Shown in pieces: positions 13,442 to 23,947 of a stretch of DNA of 64,000 nucleotides (position 1 is the stretch's first letter; the number at the start of each line of letters is the position of its first letter). The position numbers and the translations under genes were made by a program. Under the pieces are notes generated by a model, which was not told the origin of the DNA, did no database searches, and saw only the letters and a list, made by a program, of their open reading frames with translations. The DNA is from Inonotus obliquus (lineage: Eukaryota > Basidiomycota > Agaricomycetes > Hymenochaetales > Hymenochaetaceae), in contig JAJHTX010000011.1 in assembly GCA_032164295.1 (NCBI GenBank), forward strand, positions 930,001-994,000, in the 5' to 3' direction.

Positions 13442-14375
13442 ATGTCACCAAAAATCAGAGGTTCTACACGAGGCGCGAAGAGCACCGGCAACAGCTCGCT
13501 ATACATGGTCCTCAAAGTCGCCAACGGGGAGCTCACGGAGTTAACCTCTCAAGTTCGTCCAGGAAGCAGCGAGCAGCTTTACGCTATCACTTCAAGGGAC
13601 TCGCGATTCGAACCTAGTCCGAGTGGATCACGTAGAAACATTGCTCGAACGCAGAAGCCTTGCGGAGAATGCTCTTCCTCAAAAAGCAAGGTTTGTATAT
13701 GCCATTCGAAGCTCGTGATCGGCATAGCTCTAATCTGATTTATTCATTTTCGGCATTCTTGTATAAAGTGCCAGCCGTTATCCGACAATCCGTCTCTCTG
13801 CGTCCGCTGCAAAGCGAGAAATCTGCCCAAATGTCCACCGCATATACCATGGGCAGAGCGGAAAGCGCGACCGCAGCAACGACAGCAGGTTGACAACTCC
13901 CAGGTACGACCACTACATATGGCGTGGAACTCATTCTAATGACATCTTGCAGCCTGGACCAAGCATGCAGCTTTCTCCTCCTTTACCCGAGCAAATCATA
14001 TCATTGCCGCTTTCTTTCCCCCATTCTTCGTCTCACCATGACGAGTCATACGCTCTCCAAATAGGAGAACAACCGTCTGTACAATATCTTGATGGATATG
14101 TAGCACCTCAACAATATTACTGCGACATGATGAGCTCTGGAGAAGGACTGCAATATTACCCTCAGGATCAAAGTGGAGTCTACGGACCCGTTCATTCGCA
14201 AATGGAGTCGTGAGTGAAAAATGTGCGTGTTCCTGACGGCGGCTAACTCTCGGACCGTTTCGTCTTTAGTCAATGGTACCAGAGCTTTCCCCACGATCCA
14301 TCCGCGGGTCAAGTAGGAATACCCGGCGCCGATGGCACCTTACCCGCTCAATATTACAATTACGGACCTTGCTAG
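13442..14375 (+). CDS. Small Zn(2)Cys(6) binuclear-cluster protein, putative transcription factor
   Basis: Four exons (13442-13690, 13769-13903, 13953-14209, 14270-14375) total 747 nt and give a 248-residue protein; all junctions are GT-AG and in phase. Exons 1 and 2 together build the fungal Zn cluster: PCGECSSSKSK, then CQPL...LCVRCKARNLPKC. The spacing is C-x2-C-x6-C-x9-C-x2-C-x7-C, as expected for DNA-binding domains of the Gal4 class. The intron splits the cluster just before the third Cys. The C-terminal half is rich in Pro, Tyr, Gln and Ser and could be an activation region. There is no fungal-specific TF middle homology domain, which is short for the class. The target is unknown. Confidence 0.72.
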
Positions 14376-14568
14376 CATACGCTAAAAATGAGACAAATGG
14401 ACTCTTTCATTACCAAAGACACTTGCATTTTTACATTTGATGGCTGGTAAACCGCACATTGTCGTTCATGACCATAGCCTCTGACATCCAATCCGATCAA
14501 TTCGTTTATCTTGGACTAAACACAACAAGGACATCTGTATATTATTGTTAATATGTAACAGTATATGT

Positions 14569-15620
14569 TCATACGTCGATCTTGTATTTTGGGCGTTGTA
14601 GCGCTTTGTTCACCCAACCTTCACTAGGGCGGGGGAAGAGCTCACGCTCATAGAAGAAGTGGGGAGTCTCCTGTATTTGGCAATATCCGAAATACAAGAA
14701 GTAGAGATTACAATCAGCTTCCATACCGGCGCCAGTGGACTCTGCCGAGGTGCCAGCGAAAAGTAGATTTCTCCGAGGTCGCCGCCCAAAGCTTGGGTGG
14801 AAATTATCAAATGCGTAAAAAAAGGTGAGCCGATAAGCGGCCTGTTCACCTTTCGAATTGACATGGCACTGCTATTGATTTCCGTTTGTGATAGTGTTTC
14901 AATGCTATCACTAGTATGTCCTTGTAGAGGATAAAGCAATAGCCAGAATAGGTTAATGAGCTCATTGTATAATGCGGGATGCAAAAACCAGGCTGAAAGG
15001 AATTCAAATCGATGAATACCATCAAATCCGATAAGACTTGAGACTCAAGCATGAAAGTTACTTACCCACGCAGCAAAAGCGCGTAAAACGAGGTCCTGTA
15101 CTGTAAGATCTAACAAGATAAATCAACTTCTTGGCAAAAAAGACTGGGTGAAGCGAGGTGAAGCGGAAATCCTCAAAGTCCGTCTGTCCGTCATTATTGT
15201 TTCCGATTTCTCCGTTTATCTCGTGTCTTGATTCTCTTGGAAGTACTGGTACTGTATCGTAATTTCCGACCCAGTTCAACCGTGGCCAACAGTATCGATA
15301 AAACTCTGATTGACCCGTAATTTACACACGTCCTTCATGGTAGGATATAAATAGCTATAACCCACCATATAGCCACCTTTCGGGTCAACGCGTCAGATTC
15401 AATACGCAATATAGAAAAGCCTGGGAAGTCGTTATGAAATTCTATTGGATCTGGAGGAATACGGATCTCAGGTTCGAGCAGGAATCTCGGTAGGCTTTGA
15501 TTGAAGTTTTGAAACCAAGTGCTCTGAGCGAAATTACCGTATATCCGACTGCTTTGCACGCACAACTTGTAAGTGGAAATGGGCTGGGCTTTTCCAAGCA
15601 AGATGGTTGCTGTAAATTAG
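14569..15620 (-). CDS. Probable unrecognised multi-exon gene (hypothetical)
   Basis: I do not recognise this protein. Three exon-like stretches on the minus strand look coding. One spans about 15600-15380 (LPRFLLEPEIRIPPDPIEF...). A second runs from about 15325 to 15064 (FYRYCWPRLNWVGNYDTV...FCCV) and ends at a strong GTAAGT donor. The third starts after a CCTTTCAG acceptor near 14999 and continues the frame (AWFLHPALYNELINLFW). A further 3' part ending at a stop at 14571-14569 (FYERELFPRPSEGWVNKAL) may belong to it. The first and last junctions are uncertain, so this could also be a decayed gene. Confidence 0.35.
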
Positions 15621-17222
15621 TCTAGTAGAGGATTAGAATTAGAACGAAAACGAAGAGAGTGAGAGAACAAGTTTATCTTTGTTTTGTTTACTGAGTCTCG
15701 TTCGGTGTTCCCTCCCTATTATGGAATCTGATCTACCTATAGTCCAAGAAAGGTAGTCGTTTCTCATCCCCTTCAGACTGATAGGGCAACTTTGAATGAA
15801 TGTTGTTGAACACCGACCCGATGACCTCCGAACGAAATCAAAAAATCAAAAAAGACTCGATCGCATTGCTGTGGCTCTTCTTGCTCTTGCACAATTATCT
15901 CCGGATCCAACGGTGAAAAAGTCGGTACGGCCGTTTGGCATGTTTCACCGTTACTTAGCTCCCTCCGTGTCCGTGTCCGAAGTGACTTGGAGGCGGATTT
16001 GGGGCGTTAAAACTTGACTTGTAACTTGCAATTGTCTCCGACGACTCTCTCCTCAGGTCGAAGATTGTGTGAGAGCTAAGGTTAACTCGGTGGGCTGTTA
16101 TCTCCCACATGGTGATCTGTACCTACGAGCCCGAGTCCGATTTTCCGGAGGCCGTCGTACCGATAACCACTCGGGGTGGAGAGTCGGACCTGATTTTCTC
16201 TCAATGGAAAGGAAGGAGGTATGAGTGAGAATTCGGTGGTGATTACATTTCTCACTATCAACTCCTGCTAGAGGATGAGTTGACTCATGAGTCTTAACAG
16301 TTACGACCATCTCAGACTCGACAAGCTATAATTACACGTCTTAACAAGGATTTAGCAAGTAAGTGGCATGATACGGCATTTTCATATCCTCAAGTAATAA
16401 TACCCTTGAAGTTTCCCTGTAGGAACTCCGCAAAAGTGATTCACCATTTAGTGTTGGATCATTCGCGGATGAGCCATCTGTTTACCATTGGCACGGTTCC
16501 CTCCACAAGTCACATGCTAGTTCGTGAGCCTTCAGAAGCGAAACTATTCCAATCATCTACTACGATGGAGCAATTGGTTGAAGAATCTCTATCCCCCTCG
16601 GCTTCAACTGAAGCGTAGGCGCGGCAATGGCAGGATACAAGAGCTATGCAATTACTGGGTAAGCCTGCTCAGTACTACAGAGCTTTCATGATCTTTGATG
16701 GTAACACCTGTACTCTTATCAGGCTGTTGCTGATGCAGTTGTCGTCGTCGCAGGGCGTGGAAGTGGCACGACTCGCTGCCGATGCAAACAAGCAACTTTA
16801 TGTACACAAATGCAGCTCGTCTACTACGCAACATCTTTTCTTATCAGCAGCAGTAATTGTTGGCACTACCTGCAACTTGCGAGTACTACTAGTTCTCGTA
16901 AAATCAGGATCCGTATCCCGTCTCGCTCAGGAAATCAGTCTCCAGTGTCCCAAGGGTCCCAGTGGCGAGGCCTCCCGTGCTTAATCTCTACATGGCGGTG
17001 GCGTTCAACCAGCGCGGCGCCTCGCAATGCACGTTATCTAACTTTGCATCTGTCACTGTCACAGACGTTGACATATTAGCAATGTGCTTAAAAGCTGGTA
17101 GATGCTATGGCGCCACTTTGCATCACGCTACAAGCCATAATAAATGCCCTCCCTTGGTCCCAGGTATGCGTCTATCCAATAACAACGTACACTCCAGACA
17201 CCTTTACTCTACCGCTGCTTTC
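15621..17222. other. No gene recognised
   Basis: This 1.6 kb stretch has several overlapping short ORFs on the plus strand (16406-16618, 16646-16984, 16962-17252). Their frames could not be joined into a credible gene and no domain was recognised. It may hold the 5' part of the tandem-exon gene that follows. Confidence 0.3.
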
Positions 17223-18637
17223 CATGACATCATCGTCCCAAACGAAAGCTGAATGGGGACGGGAAAGAGGAGAAAGTGAAATAATGGAAGATGACTTGGA
17301 ACGTCTTCATCTTCAGGCAGCCCTTGACTGTCCGTAATTATCCCAGTTTCTCCTACTTTGAATAGCGGGCTAACAGACCACTTCAGATGCTCAACGTTTC
17401 AATTTGGTCCCCATAAAGAAAGATAATCCGGGATCTGACCGCGGAGAATTCGAGCGTGGATTTCAAACCAAAGAGAAACCCGTCGAGGATGTGATATTAT
17501 TTAAAGGCAGGACGAAGTATGAAGCTTCTGAATAGCTCTTCGAATGGATACTCAATAGATACTGTCATTTTGTCCTCATGCGTGAATGTCTGTATCATCT
17601 CAGTTTCTTCTAATTTAAATAAGAGTTAACATACCACTTCAGATGCTAAAAGCAAAAGCTATGAGGTTGACATTTCTCTCAAGCGCGGCCGCGGCGACAA
17701 ATTCGTGTTTTCATTACAGGACCAAGGCCGGGAGATGCAGGATGCGAGGGGGGAAGACCCTACAATGGCGACAGCTATTGAAAAACTCTGCAGTCGGATA
17801 TTCAAGAAACCTCTTATTGGCCACATCCATGCTTGTCTGTATCATCTCGGTTCCTCCTAATTTGAATAAGGGTTAACATACCACTTCAGACGCTAAACGC
17901 AAATGCCATAAGCTTGATATCTCTCTCGAGCCCAACGGATGTTTCGTGTTTTCATTTCATAACCGAGACGTCGGGGAAGTGAAGCGTTTGAGTGGACGAA
18001 GTGCTCAAATGGCGAATGCTATTGATGAGCTCTTCAAATGGGTACTCCATAACGACGTCTATCATAGCTTCATCAGTGAATGTCTGTATCATCTCAATTT
18101 CTCCTAATTTGAACAAGGGTTAACATACCACTTCAGATGCTAACCGCAAAGGCTATAAGCCTGTAATTTACTCTTACACCGATGGAAATTTCGTGTTTTC
18201 ATTAAAGGACCAAGCCGGCCAGGAAGTGGCGAAGGGGGAAGACAGAAAATGTGAGAAAGCTATTAAAGAGCTCTTCAATCGGGTACTCCATATGAACGTC
18301 TATTTTAGCTTCATCAGTGAATGTCTGTATCATCTCAATTACTCCTGATCTGAATAACGGTTAACATACCACTTCAGATGCTAACCGCAATGACTATAAG
18401 CCTGTAATTTACTCTTACACCGATGGAAATTTCGTGTTTTCATTACAGAACCAAGCCGGCGAGGACGTGGCGAGGGGGAAAGACAGTGAATGGGAGAAAG
18501 CTATTGAAAAGCTCTTCGATCAGGTAAACTACAAGGAAACTAGTGAAATGGCTAAGGACAAAAGACTGTGGCGTAGTGTTGATAAGCTGCCAGGGGGGCT
18601 AGGACATGTGAAGGATAATTTCGATCCCAACAAGTGA
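17223..18637 (+). CDS. Unknown gene with five tandem copies of one exon (possible mutually exclusive exons or decay)
   Basis: A candidate first exon begins at 17223 (MTSSSQTKAEWGRERGESE...) and runs to about 17329. After it come five related exon-intron units whose exons start after the acceptor CACTTCAG at 17387, 17643, 17890, 18137 and 18378. The last copy reads on to a stop at 18635-18637 (...GGLGHVKDNFDPNK). Copies 4 and 5 encode nearly the same peptide (ANRKGYKPVIYSYTDGNFVF); copy 1 has a stop and a lost donor. Copies 3-5 are 152, 146 and 146 nt long to their donors, all of the form 3n+2, so they cannot be chained in one frame. The protein family is not recognised. The start exon and its weak donor are tentative. 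Confidence 0.4.
17340..18523 (+). repeat. Tandem array of five exon+intron units, about 245 bp each
   Basis: Unit spacing, measured between equivalent acceptor sites, is 256, 247, 247 and 241 bp. Both the exon-like part (about 150 nt) and the intron-like part (about 95 nt, ending TAACATACCACTTCAG) are repeated. Similarity rises to the right: units 4 and 5 are nearly identical, while unit 1 is strongly diverged. This suggests growth of the array by unequal crossing-over at its right end. Confidence 0.85.
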
Positions 18638-19138
18638 TTAAATTAGATACATTTCTGCCCCTGTCATACACATGGTTGATAAGGCTTGCATCACATAATA
18701 CTATAATTGCATGGGGTGCACTAGTAGTAGTAAGAGCTGCCCACATAAACGTAAATCACAGTCTGCGCATACAGGAGAGTCTGGAAAATAAGCTCGAAAG
18801 AAATATTTCACGATCCCACTCCATCCCTTGGCGACCCAGTGGTAGTACTATGTAGTAGCCCTCGTTCTCCTAATTACCAAATATTAATCGGAGATGTTGA
18901 ACTCAGATTTCAGAACGGCCGGGCTCTCCAATCGTCTGTAGACCTCCCCCTCCCGTGAATATTTACCACTCGTACCTAGGCTTGTGATGTTTGAAAAATC
19001 AGGCCTAGGTTAAATAGCACTGATTTGCGACAGCACCTGCAGGCAGCCAGAGGACCAAGAACTTGAACAGCTGGACCCCGGTGCAGACAGAAAGGTGCCC
19101 GACCGATACCTCGGCCTCTTTTGCATCTCATTAGGCCT
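18638..19138. other. No gene recognised; flank of the LINE 3' end
   Basis: This 0.5 kb AT-rich stretch contains no convincing ORF. It separates the tandem-exon gene from the LINE tail. I looked for a LINE target-site duplication here and did not find a convincing one. Confidence 0.4.
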
Positions 19139-19160
19139 TTTTATTATTATTATTATTATG
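19139..19160 (-). repeat. LINE 3' tail, (TAA)n microsatellite
   Basis: On the minus strand the element ends in a short run of AAT/TAA repeats followed by AAAAAGG. Simple-repeat tails are typical of I/Tad-clade LINEs and mark the 3' end made by target-primed reverse transcription. Confidence 0.7.
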
Positions 19161-19565
19161 TATTTATTACGCGCGTCAGTAATTCTAGTTACAAGTGCGC
19201 GGCAGACAAAATCTACGTGGTGGTGTGAACTCTAAGAGTGGTGAAGTAAGAAAAGCAGAGAAAAAGGTAGTAGTATGGTGCTCCAAAGAAAGGACTAAAG
19301 GGCGCGACACTGGGGAGGTAGGGGAATTAGAAGGGGTAACAGAAACTAACTTAGAATTTATATACTATAGACTTAGATAGCCTAATAAAGTTATTTACGA
19401 AAAATGCCCGTTTCGGACGTGTTTGTTTAGGGCCGGTCATAATCATATAAACATACGACTTAGAGGAAAATAGGAAAATAAGGAAATAAGGGAAACAGGT
19501 AAGATAGGAGTGTGGAGGGGATAGTATTAACGGGGGGAAAGGAAACATAACCGAGTCATAAACAA

Positions 19566-20090
19566 TTAAGAATCTGACCTTGTGAGTTGCCGTGCCCATT
19601 CCAGAGGTGTCTCCGCCTCTGGTCCCAGTTCCTCTTGAGCGTAGTTGCGTGCGATCCCTAAGTCTATGTGGTCATCGCAGGTGTCCAGGCCCTCTTCTTC
19701 CATCTGCGTGTACGCCGAGGCTATAGCCTCGGCGGAGGCTCGGTCCGTGATGAAGAAAGGTGTGGTTTCCTTCAGCCAGTCCGCAAGGGGTCCGAGGTTT
19801 CTATCCTCGGCCCATTCGGTGTAGTGTGCAGGCGGGCGCGTGGTGGCCGGCCAGTTTAGCGTCCTAGCCAGGACCTCGCATCCGCCAAGTATGTGAGCTG
19901 GGGATTGTACTGGCCACGGGGGGTGGTTGTGCCAGCGACAATGGATGGTAATGCCGCGTTGTAGGCGGTACTCCCTGGGGAGCCGCTTGAAGAAGCCGCC
20001 AAACGGGCCTGCGTTGCATAGTACTTGGGCGACGCGAGCGATGTCCTTTCGGCGTCGGGCGATGAATGTGCGAGAACGCGGCCGGTATTA
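19566..20090 (-). pseudogene. LINE ORF2, C-terminal fragment
   Basis: This is the last ~170 codons of ORF2, downstream of RNase H, with stop TAA at 19568-19566. The frame is open (RRRKDIARVAQVLCNAGPFG..., a Cys/His segment around CRWHNHPPWP...HILGGCE, then EEELGPEAETPLEWARQLTR with small variation). The CHC-like segment resembles the region that follows RNase H in Tad1-like elements. It is cut off from the rest of ORF2 by the insertion at 20091-21776; rejoining across the shared CCGGTATTA keeps the frame but passes one TAA codon. Confidence 0.75.
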
Positions 20091-21776
20091 GAAATACCTG
20101 ATGAGGGGGGTACGATTTAGATGCGTTGGGAGGGCCGGTACGTGGCGGTACTAAGTCGTACAGTCACAGACAAGTCGTCAAGAGAGAATAGTAGGGCCTG
20201 GCTGGATTGATGAGTACAGGAGACTATAGGTGACCGCTCAAGAGGAGAGGTATCAGGAGACGATCAATACCGAGACGAATCCGTCGATACCGAGTCGTCT
20301 GGTGTCCGGTATTACGGTAGAGAGAACGAAGCAGTAGAGGAAGCGAGCTGAGGAGGTGTTTTTGATAGGACTGGTCGTGAGACGAGAGACGAGGGCGACG
20401 AAGACGAGAACGACGACTACCGGTATCGATACCGGTGACTACGAGACGAGACGAACGAACGGGGACTTGAACGGGATGAGCAAAACCCGGACCTTCACTC
20501 TGGAAGTTCCTCTCAGATTAGCTGGTTTGCTACAGTAGAACATGCAGGCTATAAATACCATAATACCGTAGCCATTCAAGATACCAAATGGGGGGTTTTT
20601 ACAAGTCGAATCGTACCGTAATCCGGTACAAGAAATGGAACATAAGGTCGAATTGAATGTAAAATTACAATCAGGGGAAACATAAGATGATGAATGAATA
20701 AGAAGTTTTATCAGGGGGTAGCTAAGAATAGGGTGGGACGAGACAAGAACCCAATGAAAACTCACGACGAGTGATACCGAGGTAGGGCGGCAATACCGAC
20801 GTCGACCAGCGCTAAATTAAGGACGTGTCTCAAGCTACCGCATGGGCGCTCCTGGCGATGTCCCTGTCGTAGGAGAAGCACGTCATCCTGATTTACCTTT
20901 GTTCCGGTATCATGATCCGTGCGGCGTCAGTCTGGGCATCTACCGATCGATCGGACGGCGTGCTCCGATGTTGACGTGTCGGTACAACCCAACCTTGGAA
21001 ATGGGGTACTCTACCGTTCGGTACCAATCAGTACCCTGGACTCGTCCCTGAGCATCGCTCTAGCCCCTCGATATCGACCGGTACGCGTCGCCTGACTCGA
21101 CTGGGCATTGCTTGGCTTCCCCTCCGAGTCGGATCAATGGCCTCCTCCGAGATCGAAGCAGCGTACGGTGGACTTGATTCATTTCCCAACCTTCCTCTCG
21201 ACGTAGATCTCCGATGGCGTGGTCTCGACCTAGCACACGTAACGAACTCCGGTACCGGAGCGGACCATCGGTATCAACACCGGTATCGTCGGTATCGATG
21301 CATGGTGGTTCGGAAGGGCATACTGTCGGGCTTGGAACCTCGACCATGATCCAACTCTTCGCAGCAACGTATGGCAGACCGAGTGCAGCTTTGTGAGCCT
21401 TTTTCTATGGTATGGGCTGTCGAGGGCGTAGTATCGACTAGGTGTGGAGTATTAAGCGTCGGTATCAGGACGGGTGGACGGTACGGTATCGGTATCATCG
21501 GTATCGAAGTCTGGTGGTTCGGTACTATGATGGAAGACGGGCGTAGGGATTGGTGATTCGGTATTGGCGCAGAAGTGGACCAGTTCTCAATCGCTCTCAG
21601 CCTTGTCGAATCGCAGAAGCCTCGTACTCTGTTGGAACCGCAGGCGTAGATAGGACGGCAGAAGTACCGTGGTCCGAAGAGAAGTAAGAAGCGGTAGAAT
21701 CGCAGAAGTATTGTTAATTGGAAGAAGCGGTAGAATCGCAGAATTAAGCCCATATCGATCGTAGCCTCCGGTATTA
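20091..21776. mobile_element. GGTAC/GGTATC-rich insertion in the LINE, probable solo LTR or small non-autonomous element
   Basis: The 1.69 kb insertion is bounded by the 9-bp direct repeat CCGGTATTA (20082-20090 and 21768-21776). It contains no meaningful ORF. It is crowded with GGTAC, CGGTATCG and CCGGTACC-type motifs, the same bias as the gag-only LTR element 430 bp away, so the two are probably related. True termini and orientation are uncertain because part of the 9-bp repeat may belong to the element. A TAGAATCGCAGAA motif recurs near 21600-21745. Confidence 0.65.
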
Positions 21777-22203
21777 CTCTTTAGCGAGCTTCAGTAGTTT
21801 TCTGGGTTTCCTCAAGGCAGGGCCATTGATGCTGAGGTACTGTGGTCTGTTGTCTGTGGAACGGCTGATCTCGCCGTTCCAGGAGGATAGGAGTTTGTCG
21901 ACTGCCTTCTCTAGTAGAGCGGCAATGGAGGGGAGTTTGCTCGTTGGGGGGAGGTTCGCCGCTTCCTTTGCCAACCTGTCTGCCAACTCACTGCCGCTGA
22001 TGCCCGCGTGGCCGGGGCACCAGTGGAAGTGGATATGCACGGTTGGTAAGGCGTCGAGCAGGGTCTGAGTTCCCTTCCTCCATTCCTGGAGTCGATGCGC
22101 ACCTGGTGCGCTTTGCCATGTCTCGAGGAGTTTGAGGGCCGGTAGTGAGTCTGAGAGGAAGTGTATTTCCCTCGGGGGTGTGTCTGAGGTGGGGAGATGG
22201 CGC
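21777..22203 (-). pseudogene. LINE ORF2, second half of the RNase H domain
   Basis: The fragment contains the RNase H strand IHFLSDSLPALKLLETW and the HWCPGHAGISGSELADRLAK motif. The gag-only LTR element separates it from the first half of RNase H (28016 upward), and the insertion at 20091-21776 separates it from the ORF2 C-terminus. Joining it to 28016 after deleting the LTR element and one GCGC gives an uninterrupted TWTARHLPTSDTPPREIHFL. Confidence 0.9.
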
Positions 22204-23573
22204 TAAATGTGCGAGATCGCGTCCAGTACCGGAGGTACCGAGACGAGGGGTGTATGGTTTTAAGTGGGGGAGGGCTAATATGTGCCGGTACTTAACCAGT
22301 ACGGTCACGGTACTTGTTGTCTATGAAAAGGGGGAGTGAATGGATGGGCCAGAAGCAAAGAGTATATGATTCTGGTATGAAAAGGACAGTTTTGAACGTG
22401 GGAAAAACTTCGGTACAGGTCGGTATGGGAGAGAACGTAGCAAAACAAGAGTCTAATACCGTGGGAAAAACGTCGGTACAGGTCGGTACAGAAAGAAAGG
22501 GGTCGGTACCGTGGGAAAAATGTCGGTACAGGTCGGTACTTGAACGAACAGGTTCGGTATGTGCAGAAACGTTGTAAAACAAAAGCTCAGTACAGAAACG
22601 AAAGGTGGATGTGCAGAATTCAAAGGATAACAAAACGTCGGTACCGTGGGAAAAACGTCGGTACACGTCGGTACTGCAAGAAAACAACTGGCACGGGGTG
22701 GTATAGCAAGAAACTGAATGGGAGAGACTGGTGGATGAAGGTGTCGACTGGACTGGGAAGCAAACCTGAGCCCTCACACAGGAGGCTAACTCTGAAGGTT
22801 CACTTGAGACGGAACTGGGATGGGACTGGGACAAAGCTTGAGATGAGACTGAGATGGAACTGAGAAGGGGGTGAGGAAACCCGAGCCCTCACGTTAGAGG
22901 CTAGCTCCTAAGATTATCTGGAGAGCTACTACGTACAGGAGGAGATATTTATACTACTGTACTGTAGTTAGCTTATAAATCCAAAAGGAGAAAGTAGAAA
23001 GGAAGATCAAAACAAAGAAAAGTCTGAATAAAAATGTAACAAGGAAAGTGAACATTGCAGCGCCATCAGGGGGACAACAAGAAAGGGTTAGGGAGGACAA
23101 GATACCAATGAAAACGTAGCATATAGTACCCCTGGATGAAAAGTCCTCAGGACAAGAGATATGCGCCCCTGCTGATTGATACCGACACGTTCCTGGTGGT
23201 ACCGGACCTGAAAACCTTAATGGATACTGACCCTGAGCTTCCCCAAAGAACCGGCATGCATAGTCCAACCATCAGGAATGAATACCAGAGAGGAAGACAT
23301 CTGATCCATGTCATGAGAGCATGTCGAATTGTCAAATTGTCTCGGTACCGGGTTTCTCGGCACTCGGTACTCTCGGTATTCTCGGTACCGGGTTTCTTGG
23401 CGCTCGGTACCAGTACTCTCGGCGTTCGGTATCTTGAGAAATGGGACCGACGTTTTCTCTAGGTGTGCTGGTGGATACTGGAAGGTGTAGATGGGACTGT
23501 ACCGTAGCATGGGGTAAGCATAGAATGGGATACCGGGCTTGATACCGAGCTCAGCTGCACGTAGTTCTCTTCA
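22204..23573 (-). repeat. 3' LTR of the gag-only element
   Basis: 1370 bp, matching 26646-28015. In element orientation it begins TGAAGAGAAC and ends CACATTTA. It holds a tandem array (plus strand about 22395-22675) of roughly 29-bp units built on GTGGGAAAAACGTCGGTAC, and a second cluster of CGGTACCGGGTTTC-type repeats at 23340-23430. The polypurine tract next to it is weak (GTGCCCGGGAGA). Confidence 0.9.
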
Positions 23574-23947
23574 TCTCCCGGGCACTTTAAATAGTGACTG
23601 TCCTCAGTCATCCTCCATAGCCAAGGTGCATCGGTAACGTGAGGCGGCACAAGGAGAGGTAAACCAAAGAGTCCTTTCTCCAACCCAATCCATCATCGAG
23701 TCGACTCGGCATCTCCGGTACCAGTGATTAGTAAGCTTCGGTACCGGGAGTGGTAGTGGAATGCAACTGCAGTGTCATCGAATAGGAACCAATACCGAAA
23801 TTCGAACAAAGGATAGAAGAACGTGAATAAGTGAGACAGTGGAAGAATGTATAAGATAATTTGAGAATGGGATGAGGGTATAGGTACAGAAGGTAAAACA
23901 ATCAAATACCGACCGTGCAAACGGGTTTCAGAAGTAGAAGTTCAAAA

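Noticed and set aside
13600..13620. GATTCGAACCTA resembling a tRNA B box
   Set aside because: It lies inside the coding exon of the Zn2Cys6 gene and no cloverleaf could be built around it. No tRNA gene was found in the window.
18900..19160. Target-site duplication for the LINE
   Set aside because: I compared the 3' flank near 19110-19138 with sequence after 32792 and saw no convincing direct repeat; the 5' end is probably truncated or hidden by element B.
22292..22834. 180-aa Ser/Thr/Cys-rich ORF inside both LTRs of the gag-only element
   Set aside because: It overlaps the GGTAC tandem units and its composition follows the repeat. There is no independent sign of coding.
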